This document shows positions 23,259 through 31,067 of a stretch of 39,432 nucleotides of DNA, piece after piece. The DNA lies in the NCBI GenBank assembly GCA_017455205.1, contig JAFTBM010000036.1:1-39432 (forward strand), read 5' to 3'. The notes below the pieces were generated by a model. That model had not been told where the DNA came from. It saw nothing but the letters and a program-made list of their open reading frames with translations, and made no database searches. Source of the DNA: Bacteroidales bacterium. GTDB lineage: Bacteria; Bacteroidota; Bacteroidia; Bacteroidales; P3. A program made the translations under genes and the position numbers. Each line of letters opens with the position of its first letter. The first letter of the stretch is position 1.

Positions 23259-23818
23259 AGCATATAGTATTGCTCCACCATCTGCGGGGTAAGCTCAAGA
23301 GGGTTCGGCCCGCCGATGACCACTATCTTGTCGGGGTTCACACCTTCGGCTGCCAGCCCTTGCCTTGCCTCCTCGCTTTCCACCACCACGGCGTTGGCCA
23401 CCCGCAGCGAGTAGCGAATGCGCCGCCGCCAGAAGAGTAGGTCAGCTGCGGAGGTGGCGTGGTGGCTACCCAAGCCGTGGCAGGTGAGGATGGTCTTGAT
23501 GGTGGGATTGATATTGTAGGGGATTTCCTCGTTGAGGGCATGGAAGAGGGCGACCTTTTCGGCCTTGAGCCAGGGTTCGATTTGGTAGCGCATCCAGAGC
23601 TCTGGGAAGAGCTTGGCACTGCCCGAGGGGAGATAGGTGCTGACGTTGGCGTAGCCAGTGTGGAACTGGCGGAGCGACTTCTTGATGCGCGAGGCAAAGA
23701 GCAGTGCGCGGTAGTCGGCCACGTGGCGGCTGGCCAGTTGCGATATCAACGTGCGGCCATAGTCGCCCAACTTGCCGCTGTGGCGCAATGCGGTGTTTGC
23801 CTCATAGCCTACTAACAT
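23207..23818 (-). CDS. Shortened GT4 glycosyltransferase lacking the donor-binding domain
   Basis: The protein has 203 residues, about half the usual 360-400. The N-terminal acceptor half is well preserved: LVGYEANTALRHSGKLGDYG (2-21), LFHALNEEIPYNI, IKTILTCHGLGS, ANAVVVESEEARQGLA and DKIVVIGGPNP. Where the C-terminal Rossmann domain should begin, the frame instead continues into ELTPQMVEQYYMLYCKL, which looks like the final helix of such enzymes. The whole nucleotide-sugar domain with its E-x7-E motif is missing. It lies 17 bases after the manC-type gene and overlaps the convergent glycosyltransferase by 52 bases. It is either a decayed gene with an in-frame internal deletion or a non-catalytic remnant; an active transferase is unlikely. 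Confidence 0.7.
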   Translation of the reverse strand: MLVGYEANTALRHSGKLGDYGRTLISQLASRHVADYRALLFASRIKKSLRQFHTGYANVSTYLPSGSAKLFPELWMRYQIEPWLKAEKVALFHALNEEIPYNINPTIKTILTCHGLGSHHATSAADLLFWRRRIRYSLRVANAVVVESEEARQGLAAEGVNPDKIVVIGGPNPLELTPQMVEQYYMLYCKLDTLGSSDPSIEP

Positions 23819-23835
23819 GACGTTGAGAAGTCGGG

Positions 23836-24927
23836 TTACTGGTGGTCAATCAGCCGTTTGAGTTCTACGTCGCTGGAGAACTTAAATATCAGCTCCTCGC
23901 TCTGGCGGCGGCAGACGAGGAGGGTGTCGTCGCTGGCGGCCACGATGTAGTCTTCCAAGCCTTCGAGGACGACGGTCTTGCCGGGATCGTTGGGCATAGA
24001 GACGAGGGTGCCACGCGTGTTGTAGAGGAAGACATCGCCAGCGATAACGGCGTTGCCGTGGGGGTCGTGGTGGGCAATATCGTAGAGGCCGGCCCAAGTC
24101 TCCACGTCGCTCCAGCCAAATGAGGCTTCGAGCACATGGACGTTGGCGGCTTTTTCCATGATGCCGTTGTCCACCGAGATGGATTCGCACTGGGAGTAGA
24201 CACGCTCAAGGGAGCTCCATGGTGTGTCTGGCGCGAGCGAGAAAAAGGTCTCGGCCATCTGCGGCAGGTACTTTTGGTAGGCTTCACGTAGCACCCCGAG
24301 GCGCCAGACGAAGATACCAGTGTTCCAAAAGAATTCGCCACTGGCTATGAACTGTCGAGCCATTTCGATGGGGGGTTTTTCGGTGAAGGTTACCACTCGG
24401 TGGAGGCTGGGAACTTGGGGGATGGAGGGTTCGGCATGGAATTGGATGTAGCCGTAGCTGGCATCGGGACGCGTGGGTTGCACACCGAGGGTAACAATCC
24501 AATCGTGTCTGGCGACGGTCTGTACCGCCTGCGCTATGTCGTCCACAAACCTCTCGTGGTGAAAAATAGCGTGGTCGGAGGGGGAGACGATGATAGTGGC
24601 CTCGGGGTCGAGACGACTGATAATCTGACTCGCGTAGGCGATGCAGGGAGCTGTATTGCGTCGCAGGGGCTCGGCAAGGACTTGATAGGGCAGCAGGTCA
24701 GGTAACTGCTCGCGCACGCGGTCGACATAGTGTTCGCCTGTGACGATGATGATGTGCTGGGGAAGGCATATCTGCGCAAAGCGCTCGAAGGTAGCCTGAA
24801 GCATAGATTTCCCCACGCCCATCACATCGAGGAACTGCTTGGGGAAATCAGTTTGGCTGATAGGCCAAAAACGGCTTCCAAGCCCCCCAGCCATGATAAC
24901 CGTCCAGAGATGATCGTTGTTCAACAT
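23836..24927 (-). CDS. manC: Mannose-1-phosphate guanylyltransferase
   Basis: The protein has 363 residues, the short form without a phosphomannose isomerase domain. It makes GDP-mannose from GTP and mannose-1-phosphate. Near the N-terminus VIMAGGLGSRFWPIS and FPKQFL (residues 10-33) form the pyrophosphorylase signature; further on TIIVSPSDHAIF, YGYIQF, FTEKPP and FFWNTGIFVW match the family. A nucleotidyltransferase for mannose fits the neighbouring glycosyltransferase genes. It starts only 7 bases after the restriction endonuclease stop, so it is probably read from the thyA-restriction-modification message or an internal promoter that was not identified. Confidence 0.9.
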   Translation of the reverse strand: MLNNDHLWTVIMAGGLGSRFWPISQTDFPKQFLDVMGVGKSMLQATFERFAQICLPQHIIIVTGEHYVDRVREQLPDLLPYQVLAEPLRRNTAPCIAYASQIISRLDPEATIIVSPSDHAIFHHERFVDDIAQAVQTVARHDWIVTLGVQPTRPDASYGYIQFHAEPSIPQVPSLHRVVTFTEKPPIEMARQFIASGEFFWNTGIFVWRLGVLREAYQKYLPQMAETFFSLAPDTPWSSLERVYSQCESISVDNGIMEKAANVHVLEASFGWSDVETWAGLYDIAHHDPHGNAVIAGDVFLYNTRGTLVSMPNDPGKTVVLEGLEDYIVAASDDTLLVCRRQSEELIFKFSSDVELKRLIDHQ

Positions 24928-24934
24928 TCGGAAC

Positions 24935-25588
24935 TTATTTTTCTATCCAGTATTGCTTTATGCCTTCAAACCATTCACGCCGCTCGCCAATTTTTCCAAT
25001 CTCTTCCAAATAGAAGGAGTCTATCTTACTGCACAATTCCAGCATCCACGACTTCCTGTCAATAGTGTCGTTAAAATCTAATTTATTGGCATTAGCAATC
25101 TGTATTTGCCCCCATCCCAAGGCTCCGAATGTGAGGCAATCCCATGAGAACGACTCAATAGGCTTGAAGTAGCATTTGGTGTAATCAATTTCTGTACCAT
25201 TGACAGAATATTCAACTATCAAAAGGCAGAATACATTAGTGTCGTTCATATAAAAGTTAGCCAGCCGCCGCACCGATATCAGGTTGGGCATATTGAATAC
25301 GGTATCGAGGTTGTGGGTCTTGCAATCAACGGCGAAGTAGTGCTTCCCCGAGGAAAATGCCATGTCTTCCATCGAGCGGCGCTCGAAATCGCTCTCGAAC
25401 TTGTCAAGAAAACCTGCAGGGAAGCATGTTCGCAGACCATCTTTCCTGCCAAGGAATGTCTGAACAGCATCCCCCACAGCCCGTGTGGAGTTTACCGTGT
25501 TCCTGTTTAGGAGGTCTCTCCCTTTACCTCGAAGCAGTGTTAAAACGTTTTCTGATGTTTTGTCTAATGTACTGAAAAAATCTTCCAT
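24935..25588 (-). CDS. Probable type II restriction endonuclease
   Basis: The protein has 217 residues. No close family was recognised, but RSMEDMAF (71-78) followed by HYFAVDCKTHN (83-93) gives a PD-(D/E)xK-like site with candidate residues Asp75, Asp88 and Lys90, the D-x-K form seen in EcoRV-type enzymes. It lies 4 bases behind a DNA methyltransferase gene, the usual order for a restriction-modification pair. Base composition is visibly more AT-rich than the surrounding genes, pointing to horizontal acquisition. The recognition sequence cannot be deduced. The endonuclease call rests on context plus the motif. Confidence 0.75.
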   Translation of the reverse strand: MEDFFSTLDKTSENVLTLLRGKGRDLLNRNTVNSTRAVGDAVQTFLGRKDGLRTCFPAGFLDKFESDFERRSMEDMAFSSGKHYFAVDCKTHNLDTVFNMPNLISVRRLANFYMNDTNVFCLLIVEYSVNGTEIDYTKCYFKPIESFSWDCLTFGALGWGQIQIANANKLDFNDTIDRKSWMLELCSKIDSFYLEEIGKIGERREWFEGIKQYWIEK

Positions 25589-25592
25589 AATA

Positions 25593-26597
25593 TCAGACGC
25601 TGAACATGGCTGTTTGATTGTTTTGAACGAATGGAATGTTTACCTTTGCAGATTTCTGTACTTGGGATGTATTTCTTTCCCAAAAAACGCCATCGAAGAA
25701 ACCTTGTATGCTCCTGTCTAAGGACGCTGTTGCAAGACGTTTTTCTGCAAGGCAGCAATACTCCACGTTGAGTTCCACTCCGCAGTACTTCCGACCAAGC
25801 TTCTTTGCCACAACGCTCGTAGTGCCGCTGCCAAGGAATGGGTCGAAAACAATGTCCCCTTTTTTTGAGGATGCCAATATTAGTTTGGCAATAAGTTTTT
25901 CTGGCTTCTGCGTGGGATGCTCGGTGTTCTCTGGCATCGACCAAAATGGCACACTTATATCATCCCAGAAGTTGGATGGATATGTGATGCGGTAGTTTCC
26001 GTTCTCGGTCTCTTCCCAGTCTTTAGGCTTACCATTGGCACGGTATGGAGCCACTACTTTGCGTTTCATTTTTACCGCTTCCACATCAAAATAGTAGTTT
26101 TTCGGGTCTTTGACAGCAAACCAAATGTCCTCCATACTATTTTTCCAATTTCGCATAGCCCCTCTACCTTTTTCGCGTTGCCATGTGATACGGTTGATGA
26201 TGTGCATCTGCTGGGAGAGCATTTGCTGAAGAGCAGCTGTGCATTTCCAGTCACCGCACAGGTAGAGACTCCCCGTCGGCTTCAGTTTTGCTACCACTTG
26301 GGGAAGCCATTGCCCGATGTATTCGATGTATTGGCTATCCGTCATTGCATTGAACTTGTTGCCGTTGAAGTCTTTAGAAAGATTATATGGTGGATCTATA
26401 ATGATTAGGTCTGCAAAACCATCGGGGAGTAACGGTAATACGTCCATCACGTTGGCATTGATTGTTTTATCTATATACATACCACCATCCCTCAACTGGT
26501 CGAGAGTCACAAGCCTATCTTTAAGCAAGGTCAGTTCAGTCTCGCCAATCGTTATAGTTCTATTGCGCGGTGCTGCAGTTTTGCGGCTTTCTGTCAT
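25593..26597 (-). CDS. DNA methyltransferase, beta class, of a type II restriction-modification pair
   Basis: The protein has 334 residues. The catalytic motif DPPYN is at 68-72 and the AdoMet-binding motif [10 protein letters not shown] at 251-260. This order, catalysis before cofactor, defines the beta class of amino-methyltransferases (N6-adenine or N4-cytosine). HPTQKPEKL (227-235) and [19 protein letters not shown] (139-157) are further family marks. Methylation would protect the host from the adjacent endonuclease. The ATG overlaps the thyA stop by 4 bases (ATGA), so translation is coupled to thymidylate synthase. Like the endonuclease gene it is AT-richer than its neighbours. Confidence 0.9.
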   Translation of the reverse strand: MTESRKTAAPRNRTITIGETELTLLKDRLVTLDQLRDGGMYIDKTINANVMDVLPLLPDGFADLIIIDPPYNLSKDFNGNKFNAMTDSQYIEYIGQWLPQVVAKLKPTGSLYLCGDWKCTAALQQMLSQQMHIINRITWQREKGRGAMRNWKNSMEDIWFAVKDPKNYYFDVEAVKMKRKVVAPYRANGKPKDWEETENGNYRITYPSNFWDDISVPFWSMPENTEHPTQKPEKLIAKLILASSKKGDIVFDPFLGSGTTSVVAKKLGRKYCGVELNVEYCCLAEKRLATASLDRSIQGFFDGVFWERNTSQVQKSAKVNIPFVQNNQTAMFSV

Positions 26598-27388
26598 ACG
26601 CTCACCTCCCCTTTGATATGCGGATGCGGATTGTAGTTTTCGAGGGTGAAATCCTCGTATTGGAACGAAAATATGTCATTGACAGCAGGGTTGATACGCA
26701 TGGTTGGCAGCGGTCGCGGAGTGCGTGAGAGCTGTAGGCGGACCTGGTCAAGGTGGTTGCGGTAGATGTGGGCATCGCCAAGTGTGTGTACAAAGTCGCC
26801 AGTCTTGAGACCGCAAACCTGCGCCATCATCATCGTCAGCAGGGCATAGCTGGCAATGTTGAACGGTACGCCGAGGAAGATGTCGGCACTACGTTGATAC
26901 AACTGGCAGCTCAATCGCCCGCCACTGACGTAGAACTGGAAGAGGCAGTGGCACGGCGGCAGAGCCATATCTTGTATTTCGGCGGGATTCCAAGCTGTAA
27001 CTATTAGGCGACGGCTGTAGGGATTTGCTTTGATTTCACGCACCACGTTGGCTATTTGGTCAATTGTTCCTCCCTTACCATTGGGCCAAGAACGCCACTG
27101 GCTGCCGTAGACAGGGCCAAGGTTTCCCTGCTCGTCGGCCCACTCATCCCAAATACTGACACCATGCTCCTTGAGGTAGCCGATATTCGTATCACCCCGC
27201 AGAAACCAAAGCAGCTCGTAGATAATCGAGCGCAGGTGGAGCTTCTTGGTGGTCAATAGGGGAAAACCTTCGTCAAGTGGAAAACGCATTTGATAGCCAA
27301 ACACCCCGATGGTGCCAGTACCAGTGCGGTCGGTGCGCTCAGTTCCTTGGGTTAAAACGTGCTGCAATAAGTCTAAATACTGTTTCAT
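26594..27388 (-). CDS. thyA: Thymidylate synthase
   Basis: The protein has 264 residues from the ATG at 27388, the same length as E. coli ThyA; the frame is open to 27430 but the extra residues have no counterpart. It methylates dUMP to dTMP with methylenetetrahydrofolate. [14 protein letters not shown] near the N-terminus binds phosphate, and the catalytic cysteine lies in [12 protein letters not shown] near residue 146. [16 protein letters not shown] and HIYRNH are folate/dUMP contacts. The C-terminus ends normally ([10 protein letters not shown]), so the methyltransferase joined behind an intact gene. No consensus promoter was found in the 27389-27500 stretch. Confidence 0.95.
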   Translation of the reverse strand: MKQYLDLLQHVLTQGTERTDRTGTGTIGVFGYQMRFPLDEGFPLLTTKKLHLRSIIYELLWFLRGDTNIGYLKEHGVSIWDEWADEQGNLGPVYGSQWRSWPNGKGGTIDQIANVVREIKANPYSRRLIVTAWNPAEIQDMALPPCHCLFQFYVSGGRLSCQLYQRSADIFLGVPFNIASYALLTMMMAQVCGLKTGDFVHTLGDAHIYRNHLDQVRLQLSRTPRPLPTMRINPAVNDIFSFQYEDFTLENYNPHPHIKGEVSV

Positions 27389-27504
27389 ACTGTCCACATA
27401 ACGCGACCAAACAAAAAATGTTGCATCCACTCTGTTTTATTGCTCCACACTTGTATATAATCGCTACAGATACCCTCTCGCTTACGAAAAAAAGTATTTT
27501 TATT

Positions 27505-27534
27505 TTTGCATAATAAAAAAAACGTGTAACTTTG
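27505..27534 (+). promoter_or_regulatory. Bacteroidota-type promoter for the sigma factor operon
   Basis: TTTG at 27505-27508 is followed after 18 bases by TAACTTTG at 27527-27534, one base closer than the usual 19-21 spacing. GCAG follows directly. Transcription would start near 27540, leaving a leader of about 73 bases to the ATG at 27614. Confidence 0.6.
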
Positions 27535-27613
27535 CAGCCGAAATGATGTGAAACCAAACCCTGCAGTATTGAAGCACTACTATCATTTTAATCCTTAAAA
27601 ACCAACAGGGTAA

Positions 27614-28204
27614 ATGGAAGTAAAAACCGCACAACTGACCGACAACGAGCTTATCACCCGCTACCGTGAGGGTGATGCCAAATGCTTTGATGTCCTTTTG
27701 GAACGCTATCAAGGCAAGGTGTACGGATATATCTTCTCGGTGGTCAAAGACAAGGAAATCGCCGATGATGTCTTTCAAGATACCTTCTGCAAGGTGGTCT
27801 ACACCATTAAATCGGGGTCTTACCGAGACGAGAATAAGTTCATCCACTGGGTGATGCGGATTGCGCACAACTTGATTGTGGATCATTTCCGTCGCAACAA
27901 CAAGATGCCCATCGTTACCAGCCGCTCCGATGGCGATATACTTGACAATCTGCGTTCCCCGGGCGAGAATGTGGAACACGACATCATGAAGAAGCAGACC
28001 AACCAAAACATCCGCAAGCTCGTCAAAATGCTACCGCCCGAGCAGCGCCGCGTGGTGATACTGCGCCACTACGGCAAATGCGAGTTCAAGGACATTGCCG
28101 CACGCACAGGGGTAAGCATCAACACCGCCCTCGGTCGTATGCGCTACGCTATTATCAACCTTCGCCGTCTCGCACGCGAGCAGAATATGTATATCGAGTT
28201 TTGA
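27614..28204 (+). CDS. RNA polymerase sigma factor, ECF-like (sigma-70 family)
   Basis: The protein has 196 residues. Region 2 is clear (FDVLLERYQGKVYGYIF near 25-41, then EIADDVFQDTFCKVV near 52-66 and FIHWVMRIAHNLIVDHFRR near 75-93), which binds core polymerase and the -10 element. Region 4 is at the C-terminus (LPPEQRRVVILRHYGKCEFKD then GVSINTALGRMRYAI), the helix-turn-helix for the -35 element. There is no anti-sigma factor gene beside it; instead it heads an operon of modification enzymes. Its TGA overlaps a TTG start of the next gene. The regulon is unknown. Confidence 0.9.
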   Translation: MEVKTAQLTDNELITRYREGDAKCFDVLLERYQGKVYGYIFSVVKDKEIADDVFQDTFCKVVYTIKSGSYRDENKFIHWVMRIAHNLIVDHFRRNNKMPIVTSRSDGDILDNLRSPGENVEHDIMKKQTNQNIRKLVKMLPPEQRRVVILRHYGKCEFKDIAARTGVSINTALGRMRYAIINLRRLAREQNMYIEF

Positions 28205-28944
28205 TAACCAAAGGGAAACTGAAAGAACTGACCGCCTACCGCCTGCAGAAGCGTTGCGACGAGCAGGCGGTTTTCATTGCCGAAGGCCCCAAGCTGGCGG
28301 CAGAAGCCCTCGCCTCGCGATTTCCCATACGCACCATCTGTGCCACCGCCCCTTGGATTGAAGCTCATGCCGATGCTATCCAATCAATTGAGACCTACGA
28401 AGTAGACGCCGACACCCTGCCGCGCCTCTCCCTGCAGCAGACTCCCAACCAGGTGTGGATGCTCATTGGACGCCCAACTGCCGCCACCGCATATCCCTCC
28501 CCATCCACCCCTTGCATTCTCGCCCTTGACCGCCTGCAAGACCCTGGCAACCTCGGCACCATTATGCGCACCGCCGACTGGTACGGCATCCGTCGCATCA
28601 TTTGCAGCCGCGACTCCGCTGGTTGTTTCAACCCCAAAGTGGTGCAAGCCTCTATGGGAGCCATCTTTCGCACCTCGGTGGAGTACACCGACCTGCCCCA
28701 GTGGCTTTCCACCTGTGGTATGCCCATCTACGGAGCTACCCTCCACGGCCTTCCTCTTGCCGCCACCCCGCATCCCACCACCACCTCCGTCCTCCTCATC
28801 GGCAACGAAAGCCGCGGCATCAGTCCCGAAGCCCTCAAAGAAGTCAATCATCCAGTCCTAATACCCAATCGCGGAGGCACTGCCGAAAGCCTCAACGCCT
28901 CGGTAGCCGCCGCCATACTTATCAACCAACTATGGAACAATTAG
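28201..28944 (+). CDS. TrmH/SpoU-family RNA 2'-O-methyltransferase
   Basis: The protein has 247 residues if it begins at the TTG at 28201, overlapping the sigma factor TGA as TTGA. No ATG fits: the only upstream ATG in frame (28078) would encode a nonsense extension inside the sigma gene. The N-terminal substrate-binding part has AVFIAEGPKLAAEAL. The SPOUT domain has the three knot motifs: ALDRLQDPGNLGTIMRTADW, VLLIGNESRGIS and IPNRGGTAESLNASVAAAIL. It methylates ribose 2'-OH in rRNA or tRNA; the target is not determined. thiL starts 13 bases before its end. Confidence 0.87.
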   Translation: MITKGKLKELTAYRLQKRCDEQAVFIAEGPKLAAEALASRFPIRTICATAPWIEAHADAIQSIETYEVDADTLPRLSLQQTPNQVWMLIGRPTAATAYPSPSTPCILALDRLQDPGNLGTIMRTADWYGIRRIICSRDSAGCFNPKVVQASMGAIFRTSVEYTDLPQWLSTCGMPIYGATLHGLPLAATPHPTTTSVLLIGNESRGISPEALKEVNHPVLIPNRGGTAESLNASVAAAILINQLWNN

Positions 28945-29996
28945 AATACCAAGAAGGCCGTACCGAGATTGCACACCTCGGCAAAGTACCTCTCATCCGC
29001 CGACTCACCACCGACTTCCCCATCTGCAATCCCTCCACCCTCATGGGGGTGGGCGACGATTGTGCCGTCGTCCAACCCTCCTCCGAGTCCGAGATGCTCA
29101 CCCTAATCACCACCCAGACGCTCGTTGAGGGAGTGAACTTCGACATGATGTACACCCCCCTACGCCACCTCGGCTACAAGTCCGCAGCCATCGCAGCCAG
29201 CAACATCGCAGCCATGAACGGCACCCCACGCCAGCTGCTGGTCAGCATCGCCGTCAGCAACCGCTACTCTGTCGAAGCTCTCGATGAACTCTACGCTGGC
29301 ATCCTTCTCTGCTGCAAACGCTACGGCATCGATCTCGTCGGCGGCAACACCGAGACCGCTCGCGCTGGCATGACCCTCACCGTCACCGCCATAGGCGAAG
29401 TGAGCCGCCAGGCCATCACCTACCGCCGTGGTGCCGCACTCCACGACCTCGTCTGCTGCACAGGCGACCTCGGCAGTGCCTACGCCGGCCTCCTCATTCT
29501 CGAACGCGAAAAGGTAACCTACCAGGCCAACCCCAACTTCCAACCCGACCTCGCCAGCTACGACTACGTCCTCGAGCGCTTCCTCAAACCCGAACCCCGC
29601 CTCGACATCATCCAGCTGCTCGCCGAAAAAGGCATCGTCCCCACAGCTATGACCGACATCAGCAAAGGTCTCGCCGACGCTGCCCTCCATCTCTGCGAAG
29701 CCTCACACTGCGGCTGCGAAATCTACGAAGAGCACCTCCCCATCGACTACCAGACCTCACGCGTATGCTCCGAGATGAGCAGCAACCTCATCCCCGTCAG
29801 CTGTGCCCTCAACGGCGGCGACGACTACGAACTCCTCTTCACCATCAGCCAAAAGGACTACGACAAGGTGAAATCCCTCACCGAAATCCACATCATCGGC
29901 CACATCACCGAAGAAGGAATGCCCGCATCGCTCGTCACCCCCCAAAACACCACCATCACCCTACGTGCACAAGCCTTCCAAAGCAACCAGCCATGA
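28932..29996 (+). CDS. thiL: Thiamine-monophosphate kinase
   Basis: The protein has 354 residues from the ATG at 28932, within the last codons of the methyltransferase gene. It phosphorylates thiamine monophosphate to the active diphosphate. GVGDDCAVVQPS near residue 38 and the NIAAMNGTPRQLLVSIAV segment near residue 91 are the ATP/Mg binding signatures of this PurM-like fold; DLVGGNTE and CTGDLGSAYAGL are further marks. The other thiamine genes are not in the window, so its place in this operon is probably historical. It overlaps pcm by 4 bases. Confidence 0.92.
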   Translation: MEQLEYQEGRTEIAHLGKVPLIRRLTTDFPICNPSTLMGVGDDCAVVQPSSESEMLTLITTQTLVEGVNFDMMYTPLRHLGYKSAAIAASNIAAMNGTPRQLLVSIAVSNRYSVEALDELYAGILLCCKRYGIDLVGGNTETARAGMTLTVTAIGEVSRQAITYRRGAALHDLVCCTGDLGSAYAGLLILEREKVTYQANPNFQPDLASYDYVLERFLKPEPRLDIIQLLAEKGIVPTAMTDISKGLADAALHLCEASHCGCEIYEEHLPIDYQTSRVCSEMSSNLIPVSCALNGGDDYELLFTISQKDYDKVKSLTEIHIIGHITEEGMPASLVTPQNTTITLRAQAFQSNQP

Positions 29997-30658
29997 CCAC
30001 CCCTATTGACACCTACCGCCACAAAGGTCTTCGGCTCAAGATGGTGGAACGCCTGCGCCACGATGGCTTCACCGACGAGGCTGTGCTGCGCGCCATCGAG
30101 GAGGTGCCACGCCATTTCTTCATTGATAGTGCCTTCGACGAAGCCGCCTACGACGACCGTGCCTTCCCCATCGGCTGCGACCAGACCATCTCCCACCCCT
30201 CCACCGTGGCCATGCAGACCCACCTCCTCGACCTCCAACCCCGCATGAAGGTGCTCGAAATCGGCACTGGCAGCGGCTACCAGACAGCTATCCTCTGCCG
30301 CCTCGGGGCCAAAGTCTTCACCATCGAGCGCCAAAAGCCCCTCTTCTTGCAAGCACGCACCCTGCTCGACCACCTCCACCTCCGCGCCCGCTGCTTCCTC
30401 GGCGACGGCTACCGCGGCCTCACCGAAGTAGACTACGCCCCCTTTGACCGCATACTCGTTACCTGCGGTGCCCCCGAAATCCCCCCTGCACTAATGGCAC
30501 AACTGAAACAAGGCGGCATCATGGTCATCCCCATCGGCGAAAGGCAGCAGGAGATGCTCCGCATCACCAAGAATGGCTCCACCGAGGCCGACTGGCAAGT
30601 GGAACGCTTCGGGACTTACAACTTCGTCCCTATGCTCGACGGACGCCAAATGCACTGA
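29993..30658 (+). CDS. pcm: Protein-L-isoaspartate O-methyltransferase
   Basis: The protein has 221 residues from the ATG at 29993, overlapping the thiL stop as ATGA. It methylates isoaspartyl residues so that damaged proteins can be repaired. The substrate segment CDQTISHPSTVAMQTHLL (about 61-78) is the family hallmark, motif I is VLEIGTGSGYQTAILC (about 85-100), and FDRILVTCGAPEIPPALMAQ follows. All motifs are intact. It ends the four-gene operon, converging with the small gene at 30672 after 13 bases. Confidence 0.92.
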   Translation: MTTPIDTYRHKGLRLKMVERLRHDGFTDEAVLRAIEEVPRHFFIDSAFDEAAYDDRAFPIGCDQTISHPSTVAMQTHLLDLQPRMKVLEIGTGSGYQTAILCRLGAKVFTIERQKPLFLQARTLLDHLHLRARCFLGDGYRGLTEVDYAPFDRILVTCGAPEIPPALMAQLKQGGIMVIPIGERQQEMLRITKNGSTEADWQVERFGTYNFVPMLDGRQMH

Positions 30659-30671
30659 CCCGATGACGCAC

Positions 30672-31019
30672 CTACCTCAACAGAAAATGCTGCTTGCTCA
30701 ACTTCGGATTGGCCACCGCGAGACCCACCGAGTAAAGGTCAATCGTAACCTGCCACCGCCCATCAGCCACCATCGCCTGCCAAGCCCCTTCATCCCTGTG
30801 TGGACGCTCCACCACCCGAATCAACCCATCATCCGTCCGCATCTCTCCACCGCTGCACTGCACCCCGTAGTACCGCTCCAACCGCCACACCACATCGCCA
30901 TAGCTCCTCCCTCTTCCGCGCACCCGTGCAAACAGGCACTCCGTGTAGAGCCTATACACAAACGGCGAATGCACGCCATAGAGCGTCCGCGCCCGCAGGA
31001 AATGAGCGAACCTGTTCAT
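30672..31019 (-). CDS. Shortened methyltransferase-like protein lacking the AdoMet-binding core
   Basis: The protein has 115 residues from the ATG at 31019 (the frame is open to 31073, but a promoter consensus lies there). The N-terminus (FLRARTLYGVHSPFVYRLYT) matches the start of a Bacteroidota class I methyltransferase of about 240 residues, and the C-terminus (WQVTIDLYSVGL then KLSKQHFLLR) matches its end. The middle, which should carry the AdoMet-binding loop after WRLERYY, is absent. The frame is intact. It is either an in-frame deletion derivative or a separate small family. A methyltransferase activity is not expected. Confidence 0.65.
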   Translation of the reverse strand: MNRFAHFLRARTLYGVHSPFVYRLYTECLFARVRGRGRSYGDVVWRLERYYGVQCSGGEMRTDDGLIRVVERPHRDEGAWQAMVADGRWQVTIDLYSVGLAVANPKLSKQHFLLR

Positions 31020-31023
31020 GCTG

Positions 31024-31055
31024 CAAAGATACAAAGAAAAAACCACACCGCCAAA
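31024..31055 (-). promoter_or_regulatory. Bacteroidota-type promoter for the shortened methyltransferase-like gene
   Basis: On the minus strand TTTG (31055-31052) is followed after 20 bases by TATCTTTG (31031-31024). Transcription would begin about 4-6 bases later, at or next to the ATG at 31019, so the message would be nearly leaderless. The same bases lie just upstream of gldD on the other strand. Confidence 0.65.
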
Positions 31056-31067
31056 CACCTCACCCCT

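Noticed and set aside
25617-25648. Plus-strand TACCTTTG inside the methyltransferase gene as an antisense promoter
   Set aside because: The -7 element matches, but only an ATTG lies at the right distance upstream, and single TAnnTTTG matches are expected by chance in a window this long.
28078-28200. Upstream extension of the TrmH-family methyltransferase from an ATG at 28078
   Set aside because: The extension overlaps the conserved region 4 of the sigma factor in another frame and has no counterpart in the family.
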